NCBI GenBank assembly: GCA_040507005.1 | Contig: JBEVVS010000036.1 | Location: forward strand, 4,571 to 68,570 | Reading direction: 5' to 3' | Length of the DNA: 64,000 nt | Source: Thiodiazotropha sp040507005 | GTDB taxonomy: Bacteria > Pseudomonadota > Gammaproteobacteria > Chromatiales > Chromatiaceae | Made by a program: the position numbers and the translations under genes | In this document: positions 40,732 through 50,581 of the stretch, in pieces | Layout of the letters: each line of letters starts with the position of its first letter | How positions within the stretch are numbered: position 1 is the stretch's first letter | Notes under the pieces: model-generated | Seen by the model: the letters and a program-made list of their open reading frames with translations, nothing else | Told to the model about the DNA's origin: nothing | The model's database searches: none

Positions 40732-42426
40732 ATGAACGACCTACTCAATGATCTCTCCATCAAAATTAAATTAATAAGCATTTCTTTATTTCTCCTGCTG
40801 TTAATGCTGCTCAGTTCCGGGTATGCCCTAAAAACCATGAGTGAGGTGGGGGAGGAGATGGATGCCATCGCCAACATGGACATCCCCTTGAGCAACATCG
40901 TGACCAAAATCACAGAACATCAACTGGAGCAGCTGAGATATTTTGAAATGGCGCTGCGTTACGCAATCCAGCAACAGCAACAAATAACCTTATCTGAAGG
41001 ATTCAATAAAAGTAGAGCGCAATTCAGCCACTATGATACACAGATAGCAGAGGAATTGAGCGCCGCCATCAACCTTTCACAACAGGCCACCCTGAATACG
41101 TCCACAGCCTATGAACATGAAGAGTTCAATCGGATTAAAGATTCCCTAAACAAAATCGAACAGGGTTATCTTGGATTCAAAACAGATGCCCAAAAGGTTT
41201 TCGATCTTCTATCTCTGGATCGGCTAGACGAGGCCCTATCACTGGCAGAAGAGATGCAAGCGGAAGAGAAGAAACTGGCAACAGAGAGCGAAACCCTACT
41301 GCATGAGATCCAAGCATTTACAGAGGATGCCGGACACAGAGCAGCGGATCATGAACACGAAGCAATGCAGGTGCTGACTATTACGGCAATCATCTCCTTG
41401 ATCATAGGCATCTCCTTCAGCTGGTTACTTTCAAACAATATCACCAAACGCATCAGCAAATCAGTCAATGCACTGCAAACCATTGCCCTTGGCAACCTGA
41501 CTGATGAAGTGGAGGTGAGTGGTCGGGACGAGATTGGCAAGCTGCAGCAATCCATGTCTAGCATGCAGAATCGCCTTCGCGATATGATCTCAAAAATAAG
41601 CGACACCACCACCCATCTGAGCACTACCGCAGACGAGGTGTCTGTGGTAACCGCACAAACCACTGCCAACATACAGCAGCAACAGATCGAGACAGATCAA
41701 ATCACCACCGCCATGACACAGATGGGGGCAACTGTGAGTGACGTGGCAGCAAACATCGACAATACTTCAAACGCTGCAAGTGCGGCCAATCACGAGGCCG
41801 AGAATGGCCGCATGATGGTAAAAAAGGCTGTAAACGGTGTGCATAAACTGGGCGAGCAGATCGAACATAACGCCGATCTGATATCTGAAGTGGAAAATAA
41901 CAGTGACAACATAAACTCTGTGCTCGAGGTGATTAAAAGCATTGCAGAGCAGACTAACCTGCTGGCTCTGAATGCCGCAATCGAGGCGGCACGGGCTGGT
42001 GAGCAGGGCCGGGGTTTTGCCGTGGTAGCCGATGAAGTGCGCACCCTGGCAGGCCGCACCCAGCAGTCTACGACCGAAATCAATCAGATGATCGAAAGCC
42101 TTCAGACCAACTCCAAGCACGCGGTAGAGGCGATGGAAGAGAATCGTCAACAGGCAAAAAAGGTTGTGCAACAGGCAGAGAATGCAGACGCCGCGTTGAT
42201 CGCCATCTCCCAATCCGTTGCCCAAATCGATCAGATGAGCAGTCAGATCGCCACAGCGGCAGAAGAGCAGAGTACGGTAACCGAAGAGATGAACCGCAAC
42301 ATCAACCACATCAACAGTATGGCCACACAGAACGCTACGGGTTCTCAGCAGACCTCCGCGGCCGGTGTGGAGTTGTCACGCATGGCCACAACCTTGCAGC
42401 AGTTGGTTGCAGCGTTTCGAGTTTAG
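40732..42426 (+). CDS. Methyl-accepting chemotaxis protein
   Basis: The 564-residue receptor has TM1 (about 14-33), a helical periplasmic sensor of about 180 residues (four-helix-bundle type), TM2 (213-234), a HAMP domain (NNITKRISKSVNALQTIALGNLTDEVEVSGRDEIG) and a signalling domain with the hairpin tip IAEQTNLLALNAAIEAARAGEQGRGFAVVADEVRTLAGRTQQSTTEI. The ligand is not evident. No CheB/CheR tether pentapeptide is seen at the C-terminus. It has its own transcription unit. Confidence 0.94.
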   Translation: MNDLLNDLSIKIKLISISLFLLLLMLLSSGYALKTMSEVGEEMDAIANMDIPLSNIVTKITEHQLEQLRYFEMALRYAIQQQQQITLSEGFNKSRAQFSHYDTQIAEELSAAINLSQQATLNTSTAYEHEEFNRIKDSLNKIEQGYLGFKTDAQKVFDLLSLDRLDEALSLAEEMQAEEKKLATESETLLHEIQAFTEDAGHRAADHEHEAMQVLTITAIISLIIGISFSWLLSNNITKRISKSVNALQTIALGNLTDEVEVSGRDEIGKLQQSMSSMQNRLRDMISKISDTTTHLSTTADEVSVVTAQTTANIQQQQIETDQITTAMTQMGATVSDVAANIDNTSNAASAANHEAENGRMMVKKAVNGVHKLGEQIEHNADLISEVENNSDNINSVLEVIKSIAEQTNLLALNAAIEAARAGEQGRGFAVVADEVRTLAGRTQQSTTEINQMIESLQTNSKHAVEAMEENRQQAKKVVQQAENADAALIAISQSVAQIDQMSSQIATAAEEQSTVTEEMNRNINHINSMATQNATGSQQTSAAGVELSRMATTLQQLVAAFRV

Positions 42427-42437
42427 TCCGTGAAACA

Positions 42438-43028
42438 TCAGTCATTGGCTAACAGGTATCGGATGGCCTCCAGGATGACGAACGAGGGTGTTTGATGAGG
42501 AAACACAAAACGTAGATCGCCATCCTGTTGAATCAAGTAAGTGGCCGATGAATGGTCGACTGCATAACCGAAAGCAGACGCCTCCAGCGGGACTTCTTCA
42601 TATTGCACACCATACTGTTTAGCCACCTCCTCGATCTCCCTTTGACTGCCGGTCACGCCTCTCAGATTGGGATGAAAGTAGCTGACATAGTCATCCAGTA
42701 TCTGAACACTATCCCGCTTCGGATCGACACTGATAAAGACACCCTGTACAGATCTCAACGCTTCATCACTGAGCTGATTCAGGGCCTGGGCCAGGACAGC
42801 GAGGGAGGTGGGGCAGACATCGGGACACTTGGTGTAGCCGAAGTAGAGGAGTACCACTTTGCCTCTCAACTGCTCCAGTGAGAATTTACCCTGAATCGAA
42901 TCCAGCTGGAAATCGCCACCCAAGGGTGTACCGACGGGACCAGGATATTCATGTAACCGGGTGACATCTCCCGAATTGACTAATGAACTGATTAGGAAGA
43001 ACATGAAAAAAAACAGGATAATCCGCAA
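42438..43028 (-). CDS. SCO1/SenC-family protein
   Basis: The 196-residue protein has an N-terminal membrane anchor or signal (FFFMFFLISSLVNSG) and a thioredoxin fold with the copper-binding CxxxC (GYTKCPDVCPTSLAVL) and the distant histidine in AVDHSSATYLI. Sco proteins insert copper in the CuA site of cytochrome oxidase or act in thiol redox. It stands alone here, convergent with the chemoreceptor gene; no cytochrome oxidase gene is nearby. Confidence 0.93.
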   Translation of the reverse strand: MRIILFFFMFFLISSLVNSGDVTRLHEYPGPVGTPLGGDFQLDSIQGKFSLEQLRGKVVLLYFGYTKCPDVCPTSLAVLAQALNQLSDEALRSVQGVFISVDPKRDSVQILDDYVSYFHPNLRGVTGSQREIEEVAKQYGVQYEEVPLEASAFGYAVDHSSATYLIQQDGDLRFVFPHQTPSFVILEAIRYLLAND

Positions 43029-43319
43029 CTTAATACCTCAATAGTCTCTATACGGCAATTGCCCGTCCGCATCATTCAGGGCAGCGGCAGAACCCGTCGG
43101 ACAACCGGGGAGCGCCGATGGTTCTCTAGCATGTGATTCTCAATATTCCAACCAGCAAATCATTAAATTAGTCACTGCTGGTGGAATCTTGTGGCGACTG
43201 TCAAACTTAAAGGATTTCAACCCTCAAGATAGGAACTTTATTCCTATTATTAATTTTACAATAACAATTCTTGACTACTATAGTTAGCTATTCTCAATCG
43301 AATCACGACGAGGGTCACC

Positions 43320-44198
43320 TTGCGTAAACTAAGCATACCCCAGCTACTGATACTGGCACTTTTTCCATTTACCACACAGGCACTGGAGCTCTCCTGGGTG
43401 GGCTGCGGCATCACCAGGAATGCGTTCATGTCTGATCTCGCCGCCGCCTACAAGGAAGAAACGGGGGTCGACATCAGCATCGCCGGCGGTGGCGCCACCA
43501 AGGGAATCCGCGCCATTACAGGCAAACAAGCCGACATTGGCGGGGCCTGCCGGTTTACCCTGAACATGAGTCGGGAAGAGGCTGGAGCCAGCATGATTCC
43601 CGTAGCCTGGGACGCGCTGGTGGTCGTGGTACATAAATCCAACCCCGTGGATAGCATCTCCCTGCAGCAACTGCGCAGACTCTACCAGGGAGAGATCACA
43701 AACTGGTCCCAGCTGGGTGGCAAGAATCAGCCGTTGGAGTTGCTGATCCGCAAAGGAAAGATCTCGGGGGTCGGTTATACCCTGCGCACACACCTGTTCG
43801 AAGACCAGGAGATTGAGTTTAAGAGTAAGCATCTCTTCCCCTCTTCAGGTCCGCTGGAGAAAAACGTGGAGAAGAATCCCAACGCCATCTCGGTCACGGG
43901 CATTGCCAGCGCCCACAAAAGAGACTTTAAGATCCTCAAACTTGAGGGCAGGGATCCGAATTTTGAAAACATCCGCACCGGTAACTACCTACTCTATCGT
44001 CCACTCTACCTGGTGCACAGCAAGAGCTCTCCCAACAGCCTGGAATCTGGTCAGTTCATCCAGTACGCCCTGGGCCCCAAGGGTCGGGAGATCATCCGCA
44101 AGAATCAGGTAGTGCCCTATTTCGACGGTATGCTGTTATTGCAGAAGCGGATGGATGATTGGAAGCTGTTTATCAGGCAATCCCTCGCCAAACAATAA
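43320..44198 (+). CDS. PstS-like periplasmic substrate-binding protein
   Basis: The 292-residue protein starts at TTG (43320) and has a signal peptide (about 1-20, ending TQA). The mature sequence matches the phosphate/anion-binding PBP-like domain: GCGITRNAFMSDLAAAYKEETGVDISIAGGGATKGIRAITGKQADIGGACR and LRRLYQGEITNWSQLGGKNQPLELLIRKG. No pstC, pstA or pstB is adjacent, so it may be an orphan receptor or supply a transporter elsewhere. Its anion is not certain. Confidence 0.82.
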   Translation: MRKLSIPQLLILALFPFTTQALELSWVGCGITRNAFMSDLAAAYKEETGVDISIAGGGATKGIRAITGKQADIGGACRFTLNMSREEAGASMIPVAWDALVVVVHKSNPVDSISLQQLRRLYQGEITNWSQLGGKNQPLELLIRKGKISGVGYTLRTHLFEDQEIEFKSKHLFPSSGPLEKNVEKNPNAISVTGIASAHKRDFKILKLEGRDPNFENIRTGNYLLYRPLYLVHSKSSPNSLESGQFIQYALGPKGREIIRKNQVVPYFDGMLLLQKRMDDWKLFIRQSLAKQ

Positions 44199-44374
44199 AC
44201 CAATTGTCACCCAAACCGCAGCCAGATGCTCCCGTCTCAATTCGCTCGATCTCTCACAGATCGGTCCTGATGATACTGTGTACAGGGAGATTCAATCCCA
44301 GCACTATTGCGCCGTTCACCGACTCCCCGTTAGACTCCCGCTAATCTCAAGGAAACGGAGACACCGGTTTTATC

Positions 44375-47005
44375 ATGCGCAAATCACTCTGGCTCTTACT
44401 GGTGGTGTTGGTTTTCCAGCATGCCCAAGTCCAATCAGAGATTCTCAATATCCCCACTGAGACGCCTAATAATTTCGAACCCTTTATCCTCAGCAGTGAG
44501 TGCCCCGATTTTGGGATTGACAAATTTTTCGGCGCCGAGGTGGTGGCAGGTGAGATCAATATCTACGCCAGTATATGGGAGAGTGATTTTCTGGCGCCAT
44601 GTTACAACAACAGCGTGGAAATCGGGCCCATTGCATCAGGCAGCTACACCATCAACTACTACACCATTCCGTACTCCAACGTAGCAAGCGGATCCACCTT
44701 CGAGTTCTATGAGTCGCAGCAGATCCAGATCGAAAAGATCAGTGAAAACGAACCCGCATCCGGCCGCGTCAGTATCAGCGGCGAGGCGATTGAAGACCAG
44801 CTGGTCAGTGCCAGCCCGAGCCTCAACGATCCCAATGGCCTGGGTGAGATCCGTTATCAATGGCAGCGCAATGGCCAACCTATCCCAGGCGCGACATCTG
44901 CGAGCTATCTGCTGACGGACGACGATATCGGTCTTGATGTCCAGTGCATCGTCAGCTTTGAGGATGGCCTGGGGGTAAGCGAAAGTGTCAGCTCCCTGCC
45001 GGTGGGGGCGCCCGGTGCCATCGCCAACATCAACGACCCGTTGCTCGGTTCGGTCTATATTCGCGGTTCGGTAGCGGAAGGATCGACCTTGAGCATCGAT
45101 ACCAGCAGCCTCTACGACCCTGACGGGATCGGCGAACTCAGCTATTACTGGAAACGCCGCTATCGGGCCTACTCCACACTGGATCAAGATATCGGTGCCA
45201 ATGACACCACTTATGTGCCAAGCGTGGATGATCACTACTTTTATCTCTCGGCCGTGGTCACCTATACGGATCTGCATGGCACCCGTGAACGTGCGGAATC
45301 AAACATCACCGGCCGGCTGGTACCCTCAAACCGTCTAATCGTGACCCCTCCCGCCGACATGACCCTAGCCGCCAGCGGTGCCCTGACACAGGTCGATCCG
45401 GGCTCGGCAACCGCCCGGGACGATAACGAAGGGGCACTCCTGGCCGTGCTGGATCATCTGGTCAGCAACGGGGTGGTCACCCCGCCACCCAGTGATGGTT
45501 TGCTCCATCTAGCACCGGGTACCCATTTATTGATCTGGACAGCGGACGATAGGGATGGGATCACCGGTGAAGGGATTCAAATCGTCAGGGTCGATCCGAT
45601 TATCGAATTTGCTGGTGACCTTACCAGCTCCCCCGATGGCCCCATCGACTGTCCCCTGGCACTCAACGGAACAGCGGCCCGATACCCGGTATCCGTCCCC
45701 TACTCCCTGACCGGGGTCTCATCCACGGACAGCAGTGAAACCCTGTTGTACACAGGGACCTTTCAGATAGCCGACACGGAACCGGAAACCACCCTGTCCA
45801 TATCCAACACCCTGCTCGGGGAGCTGTCCGGCTATGCCAGCCTGCGACTGACCATGGAGACGCCGACCAATGCGGTGTTGGGGGAGAGAAGCAGCTGCCT
45901 GATCGCCTTGAGCAACGAGAATTTCGCCCCCAGGGTGACGCTGACCGCCTATCAGGATCAGACGGCGTCGCGTATCCTGAGTGAGAGCGGCGGTCAGGTG
46001 GTGGTCAGATCCGCCATCCAGGACCTGAACAGCGGCGATACCCACAGCTACGACTGGAGTGAAAGCGACACCAGCCTGGTCGATCTCGACAGCGATACAA
46101 ACAGCTTCACATTCGATCCCGCCGGCCTGGATCCCGGCCTCTACCGGGTTAGGCTACAGGTCAGCGACGGCATGGCCAGCGACACTGCCGTGCTGAGCCT
46201 CAGGGTGGTGGCGGAGGCACCGGTATTGACCCCAATGGACAGCGATGGCGACGGTACAACCGACCAGGATGAAGGGAGCGGCGACAGTGATGGCGACGGC
46301 ATACCCGACTATCTCGACCCGGCAGGTTTAGCCGGCAACGTTTTGCCCCAGGAGGCCGGGAACGCTACCCGTTACCTGTTGCAAACAGCACCAGGCTTGA
46401 CCCTCAGCCTGGGGGATATCGCCCTTTTCACCCAGCACCGTGGGGCGTTGATCAGTCGCGACGACATGCTCGACTATATCGCCAATGGCCAGGAGAGCGA
46501 AGCGGATGCGCAGGCCTATCCCTATGAAGGGGGGCTGTTCGACTTCCGCATCCAAGGCCTCAGCCAGGCGGGTGCGAATGCCACCCTGGTGATCCCGTTG
46601 CGACAGATGGCGGTGTCCGGTTCCGTCTATCGCAAGCTGACACCCGGAGGTTGGGGAGAGTTTGTGGTTGATGAAAACAACCTGATCAAATCCGCTATCG
46701 GTGAGGCAGGTGTCTGCCCCGCCCCCGGTGATAGCGCCTATACGACAGGTTTGAGGGAGGGGACCTGGTGTGTCGAGTTGACCATCCAGGATGGCGGACC
46801 CAACGATGCCGACGCCGTGGCCAACGCCAGGATTGCGGACCCGGGTGGCGTTACCAGCAACCTGTCCAACGACACTGATACCGGATCGAGCAGCAGTGGC
46901 GGCGGTGGCGGCGCTTTCAATCCATGGGGGATGATAGTGTTGGTACTTGTCATGCTATGTATCACTAAACCTAAAACCCGCCGGCCTGTAAGAATACGAT
47001 ATTAG
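44375..47005 (+). CDS. Large surface protein with Ig-like repeats, choice-of-anchor domain and GlyGly/JDVT-type C-terminus
   Basis: The 876-residue protein has a signal peptide, then two Ig-like repeats (about 128-205 and 223-310) with the shared pattern DPNGLGEIRYQW / DPDGIGELSYYW. A further cadherin-like region (about 545-610) follows, then a calcium-type thrombospondin-3 motif (DSDGDGTTDQDEG, DSDGDGIPDYLDP; residues about 621-648). The late segment TIQDGGPNDADAVANARIADPGG is characteristic of a choice-of-anchor domain. It ends in a Ser/Gly tract, a hydrophobic helix (about 850-868) and basic residues, the pattern of GlyGly/JDVT-CTERM sorting signals. It is exported and anchored at the surface; its ligand is unknown. 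Confidence 0.75.
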   Translation: MRKSLWLLLVVLVFQHAQVQSEILNIPTETPNNFEPFILSSECPDFGIDKFFGAEVVAGEINIYASIWESDFLAPCYNNSVEIGPIASGSYTINYYTIPYSNVASGSTFEFYESQQIQIEKISENEPASGRVSISGEAIEDQLVSASPSLNDPNGLGEIRYQWQRNGQPIPGATSASYLLTDDDIGLDVQCIVSFEDGLGVSESVSSLPVGAPGAIANINDPLLGSVYIRGSVAEGSTLSIDTSSLYDPDGIGELSYYWKRRYRAYSTLDQDIGANDTTYVPSVDDHYFYLSAVVTYTDLHGTRERAESNITGRLVPSNRLIVTPPADMTLAASGALTQVDPGSATARDDNEGALLAVLDHLVSNGVVTPPPSDGLLHLAPGTHLLIWTADDRDGITGEGIQIVRVDPIIEFAGDLTSSPDGPIDCPLALNGTAARYPVSVPYSLTGVSSTDSSETLLYTGTFQIADTEPETTLSISNTLLGELSGYASLRLTMETPTNAVLGERSSCLIALSNENFAPRVTLTAYQDQTASRILSESGGQVVVRSAIQDLNSGDTHSYDWSESDTSLVDLDSDTNSFTFDPAGLDPGLYRVRLQVSDGMASDTAVLSLRVVAEAPVLTPMDSDGDGTTDQDEGSGDSDGDGIPDYLDPAGLAGNVLPQEAGNATRYLLQTAPGLTLSLGDIALFTQHRGALISRDDMLDYIANGQESEADAQAYPYEGGLFDFRIQGLSQAGANATLVIPLRQMAVSGSVYRKLTPGGWGEFVVDENNLIKSAIGEAGVCPAPGDSAYTTGLREGTWCVELTIQDGGPNDADAVANARIADPGGVTSNLSNDTDTGSSSSGGGGGAFNPWGMIVLVLVMLCITKPKTRRPVRIRY

Positions 47006-47088
47006 TGATATGCAGGGTCAGAATCACGTCAGGCCAGGGCGACGACACGCCCTGACCAAATGACAAGTTATAGGAATCTCTTCAGCTC

Positions 47089-48018
47089 TCAGCTGTCCCC
47101 ACAATCACGCTTGCGCTTAGCAGGTCGGCAGTCGTGATCATGTTCCAGCGCTGGAACATCCGATCCGAAGACCACAACCTTGTTGCTGATGCCTTGCTCC
47201 TCCTCTTCGTCGGTGGCACGTATGATGCCATACAGGACGCCGGGATTGGCCGCGTCCCAGGCAATGCCCTGACCGCGAATATTCAGCTCTATGGTCTCCT
47301 CCACCTCGAGAATGGATCCGCCTTCGGGAAAGCGAATTTTATAGACTTCCGGCAGATCGTGACCGGTGATGTAGAGACTGCCATCGGGACCCCAGGAGCC
47401 ACCAGAGTTGCTCATGCGCTCGAATTTTTCGATCAGTTCCATGGGCAGAATCCAAGATTCGATAACCTGCCACTTCTTATTGAACTTAGCCAGGGTGGTA
47501 TTGATGTTGCCGCCTACGTTGATGGCGTAGGGTACGCCGGCACCGCTGCCATCGGGTAACTTGCCCTCTTTATTGTAATTGGCGAAGGTGCCCCACCAGT
47601 AGCCATCATGTTTGTCGAGCCAGGTCAGGGAACCCAGTTGAATGCCCAGGCTGTGGCTTTCGATGTGTTCCATGGTCTCGGCATCCCACACCTCGATGGA
47701 ACTGGTCATGGGAAAATAGCGGTAGTTGGAGTGGGAGGCGTAGATCTTTCCGTCGTAAACAGCGGCACTGTCGAGATGGATGATCGGACCACCACGCTCC
47801 CCTTGCCATGCATCGACCAAGGTACCATCCTTGCTGTACTTGGCGATGGTACGATTGTCTACCGCGTAGAAATGGTCTTCGTCGACACCAACACCCTGGT
47901 TGGCTTCTGGGATGTTGAACTCCTCGATCTGCCAGATGGACGTATCGGCATTGGCGGCGAATGTTAAAAGCGATATGGATAAAGCAGACACAATGCTGCA
48001 AAGCTTGCGCTTGTACAT
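47089..48018 (-). CDS. Exported beta-propeller-like protein, unknown function
   Basis: The product (309 residues from the ATG at 48018) has a signal peptide (MYKRKLCSIVSALSISLLTFAANA). The mature part has repeated blade-like segments: VGVDEDHFYAVDNRTIAKYSKDG, IHLDSAAVYDGKIYASHSNYRYF, SNSGGSWGPDGSLYITGHDLPEVY and GIAWDAANPGVLYGIIRAT. It reads as a SMP-30/propeller-type fold. Its tail HDHDCRPAKRKRDCGDS is Cys/His/charged. I chose 48018 because the frame upstream lacks a signal and GGGGAG lies before this ATG. No substrate is evident. Confidence 0.6.
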   Translation of the reverse strand: MYKRKLCSIVSALSISLLTFAANADTSIWQIEEFNIPEANQGVGVDEDHFYAVDNRTIAKYSKDGTLVDAWQGERGGPIIHLDSAAVYDGKIYASHSNYRYFPMTSSIEVWDAETMEHIESHSLGIQLGSLTWLDKHDGYWWGTFANYNKEGKLPDGSGAGVPYAINVGGNINTTLAKFNKKWQVIESWILPMELIEKFERMSNSGGSWGPDGSLYITGHDLPEVYKIRFPEGGSILEVEETIELNIRGQGIAWDAANPGVLYGIIRATDEEEEQGISNKVVVFGSDVPALEHDHDCRPAKRKRDCGDS

Positions 48019-48253
48019 GATCAGATATCTCCCCGTGGTAGGTAATGTGTGTTTGGATAAGCGCCTAATACAATAAGGAGAGATCATGACAGCCGCGTGG
48101 AGTCCAATTGATCTCCACGTGACGTATTTTTCACTGTTGTAACATCTGCCGGGCCAGTGTCTTCAGACAGTCAATCTGAATTAGAGGAAGGTCCGCAGCG
48201 ATTTAACACTCGAGCAGTTTGACTGGTATCTCTGAGAGAATGACCGGGAATCA

Positions 48254-48940
48254 TCACTGGATAGCATCCAACAGCGGTCCATCAAGATGGGATGCAATCT
48301 GTTCAGGTGTCGGCGTCTCTAAGTAGGGAACCTCACCCAGACAGGGCGCCGGCAGCCAGGATTGCAAGGTAAGGATGTTGTCATCTATGGACTGCATCTG
48401 CGGATCGACCAGGTTTGCAACCCAGCCTTTGAGCTCGACCCCGCTGTTGAGTATGCACTCGGCCGTCATCAAGGCGTGATTGAGGCAGCCGAGCCGGACA
48501 CCCACCACCAGCACCATGGGCAGATCCAGGGTACGCGCCAGGTCGGCCAGGGTAATGGTGTCACCCAGGGGCACGTGCCAACCTCCGACCCCCTCCACGA
48601 CGACTCGATCCGCTTGCACCCGCAGGCGGTTGTAAGCTTGTTGTATCTCATCCAGCCTGATGGGTTGACCCTGGGCCTTGGCGGCAAGGTGGGGCGCAAT
48701 GGGGGGTTGGTAGACCAGGGGATTGACAGCTGGATAGGGAATCGCCTGACTGCATTGGGCCTGGATCCGCAACGCATCCTCATTGCGCAATCCCTCTGCG
48801 GTGAGCAGCGCCCCCGACGCAATGGGTTTCATCCCCAGTACCGACTCCCCCTGCTGCTGCAGGTTGTGCATGATACCCAGGGTAATCTCTGTCTTACCGC
48901 AACCGGTATCGGTACCGGTAACAAATAGACCGCCAGTCAT
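48254..48940 (-). CDS. bioD: BioD, dethiobiotin synthetase
   Basis: The 228-residue protein has the P-loop GLFVTGTDTGCGKTEITLG, the KPIASGA segment and EGVGGWHVPLGDTITLADLA. It closes the ureido ring of dethiobiotin with CO2 and ATP. It is the last gene of the leftward bio operon, overlapping the end of bioC by 4 bp. Confidence 0.96.
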   Translation of the reverse strand: MTGGLFVTGTDTGCGKTEITLGIMHNLQQQGESVLGMKPIASGALLTAEGLRNEDALRIQAQCSQAIPYPAVNPLVYQPPIAPHLAAKAQGQPIRLDEIQQAYNRLRVQADRVVVEGVGGWHVPLGDTITLADLARTLDLPMVLVVGVRLGCLNHALMTAECILNSGVELKGWVANLVDPQMQSIDDNILTLQSWLPAPCLGEVPYLETPTPEQIASHLDGPLLDAIQ

Positions 48941-49815
48941 CCCTGTCCACTCCTCCCGATGCCGATTTGCGTTACCGGGATTGCGATCGCACCATCCACC
49001 CGACGCTGCCGGGGGGCCCAGGCATGCCCATAGACCACTTCGTAGCTGGCGGGTAGTTTTTCATCCCTGCGATGGGATTCGTAGGCCTCGTACATCGCCC
49101 GCAACCTCCCTTTGCCTGTCAATCCCCGCGGCCTGTTGCGGGTGACATTATGTGCCCCCAGGGTCTTCAGGTCACGCATCAGCGATGGCACATCCGGGTA
49201 GCTGAGCTGCATGCGATCCACATCCACCACCGGCTCGGCCAGGCCGGCCCTCATCATGGCATCCCCCACATCATGCATATCCGGAAAGGGGCTGACGTGG
49301 GTGTGACCATCCACTTGCGACCAGCTGTCCCGTAGCTCCTTAAGCGTATCGGGTCCGAATGTGGAGAACAACAGCATCCCGTTTGGACGCAATACGCGGA
49401 GAAACTCACTGAAGGTACCCTGCAGATCGTTGCACCACTGCAACGCCGCATTGGAAAAGATCATATCCACCGACTGGTCGGCCAGGGGCAACTGCTCCGC
49501 ATCACCACAGACACAGATGGGGCGCCGTAGCCAACCGCCCCGTTTGCGCGCCCGGTGCAGCATCGGCATGGCGAAATCGAGGGCGATGGTGCGCGCCTGC
49601 TTATAGCGTTTTTTCAGTGCCAGGGTCGCCTCGCCGGTTCCTGCACCCACATCCAGCACGACCCCGGGTTGGTGCCGAATATAAGTCAATCGCTCCAGCA
49701 TCCGCTTGCCGATCTCCCGCTGCAGTTCAGCCACCTCATCATAGTGGGGTGCGGCGCGGGAGAAGGCGGCTCGCGCATGACGTTTGTCGATGTTGCCAGG
49801 TTCATGCTTATCCAT
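48937..49815 (-). CDS. bioC: BioC, malonyl-ACP O-methyltransferase
   Basis: The 292-residue class I methyltransferase has the BioC start KRHARAAFSRAAPHYDEVAELQREIG, the SAM motif VVLDVGAGTGEATLAL and FSNAALQWCNDLQGTFSEFLRVLRPNG. It methylates malonyl-ACP to begin pimelate assembly. It overlaps bioH by 8 bp and bioD by 4 bp. Confidence 0.96.
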   Translation of the reverse strand: MDKHEPGNIDKRHARAAFSRAAPHYDEVAELQREIGKRMLERLTYIRHQPGVVLDVGAGTGEATLALKKRYKQARTIALDFAMPMLHRARKRGGWLRRPICVCGDAEQLPLADQSVDMIFSNAALQWCNDLQGTFSEFLRVLRPNGMLLFSTFGPDTLKELRDSWSQVDGHTHVSPFPDMHDVGDAMMRAGLAEPVVDVDRMQLSYPDVPSLMRDLKTLGAHNVTRNRPRGLTGKGRLRAMYEAYESHRRDEKLPASYEVVYGHAWAPRQRRVDGAIAIPVTQIGIGRSGQG

Positions 49816-50581
49816 GAATCGACTCCAGACTGCTGATGATCAACTGATGGGTCTCCTGGGGATGAGAGAGAAACGGGGCATGGGCGCCCCCTGCCACGAT
49901 ATGCATGGTCGCTTCCGGTAACCACTGATGCAGGTCTGGGGCCGCTCTTGCCGGCGCCAAGGTATCCCGGTTGCCGTAGATCCAGGTCGTGGGGCAGGTC
50001 AGCTTGCCCAGTTGCGCCCGCAGATCGACCCGCTTCAATAACTCGAGGCCGGCCAGTAACGCCTCCGGCAGCGGGTCAGGGCGCTCCTGCAATAGAGATT
50101 TCAATCGTCTCAACATCTCTACCGCATGCTCACTGTTCAGCATTTGCAGGGCGAGGAAGCGCTCCAGGGTCTGTCGGTGATCCTGCTGCAAGGCCTGGAT
50201 GAATTGATCAAGGGTCTTCGGTGCCATGGCGTATTGCCAATCCTTCCCCTGGACAAAGCGCGGCATTCCCGCCACAGCGACTACCCCATCCACACGGGAC
50301 GGCGCCAGCAGGGCGGATTGCAAACAGAGCATGGAACCGAGAGACCAGCCGATCCAGACCGCCCGCTCGGGGGCTGCATCGAGACACGCCTCTGCCCAGG
50401 CATTGAGTTGTCCTTCTCCATGGTATGGACTCCTGCCATGTCCCGGCAGGTCGATACGGGTGACCCGGTAGTCAAGGGCCAGCCGCTCGGCAAAGCCTGC
50501 CCAAACGGATGAGTTCATCCCCCAGCCATGGAGCAATACCAGATCCGGCCCGACACCCTCGGTTTGCGCAGCCAGTCTCAC
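49808..50581 (-). CDS. bioH: BioH, pimeloyl-ACP methyl ester esterase
   Basis: The 257-residue alpha/beta hydrolase has the oxyanion LLHGWGMNSSVW, the nucleophile motif GWSLGS (IGWSLGSMLCLQSA) and a final catalytic histidine in VAGGAHAPFLSHP. It removes the methyl group from pimeloyl-ACP methyl ester. It overlaps bioF by 4 bp and bioC by 8 bp. Confidence 0.95.
   Translation of the reverse strand: MRLAAQTEGVGPDLVLLHGWGMNSSVWAGFAERLALDYRVTRIDLPGHGRSPYHGEGQLNAWAEACLDAAPERAVWIGWSLGSMLCLQSALLAPSRVDGVVAVAGMPRFVQGKDWQYAMAPKTLDQFIQALQQDHRQTLERFLALQMLNSEHAVEMLRRLKSLLQERPDPLPEALLAGLELLKRVDLRAQLGKLTCPTTWIYGNRDTLAPARAAPDLHQWLPEATMHIVAGGAHAPFLSHPQETHQLIISSLESIHG

Noticed and set aside
43271..43299. TTGACT upstream of the PstS-like gene as a -35 box
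   Set aside because: No -10 hexamer at an allowed distance.
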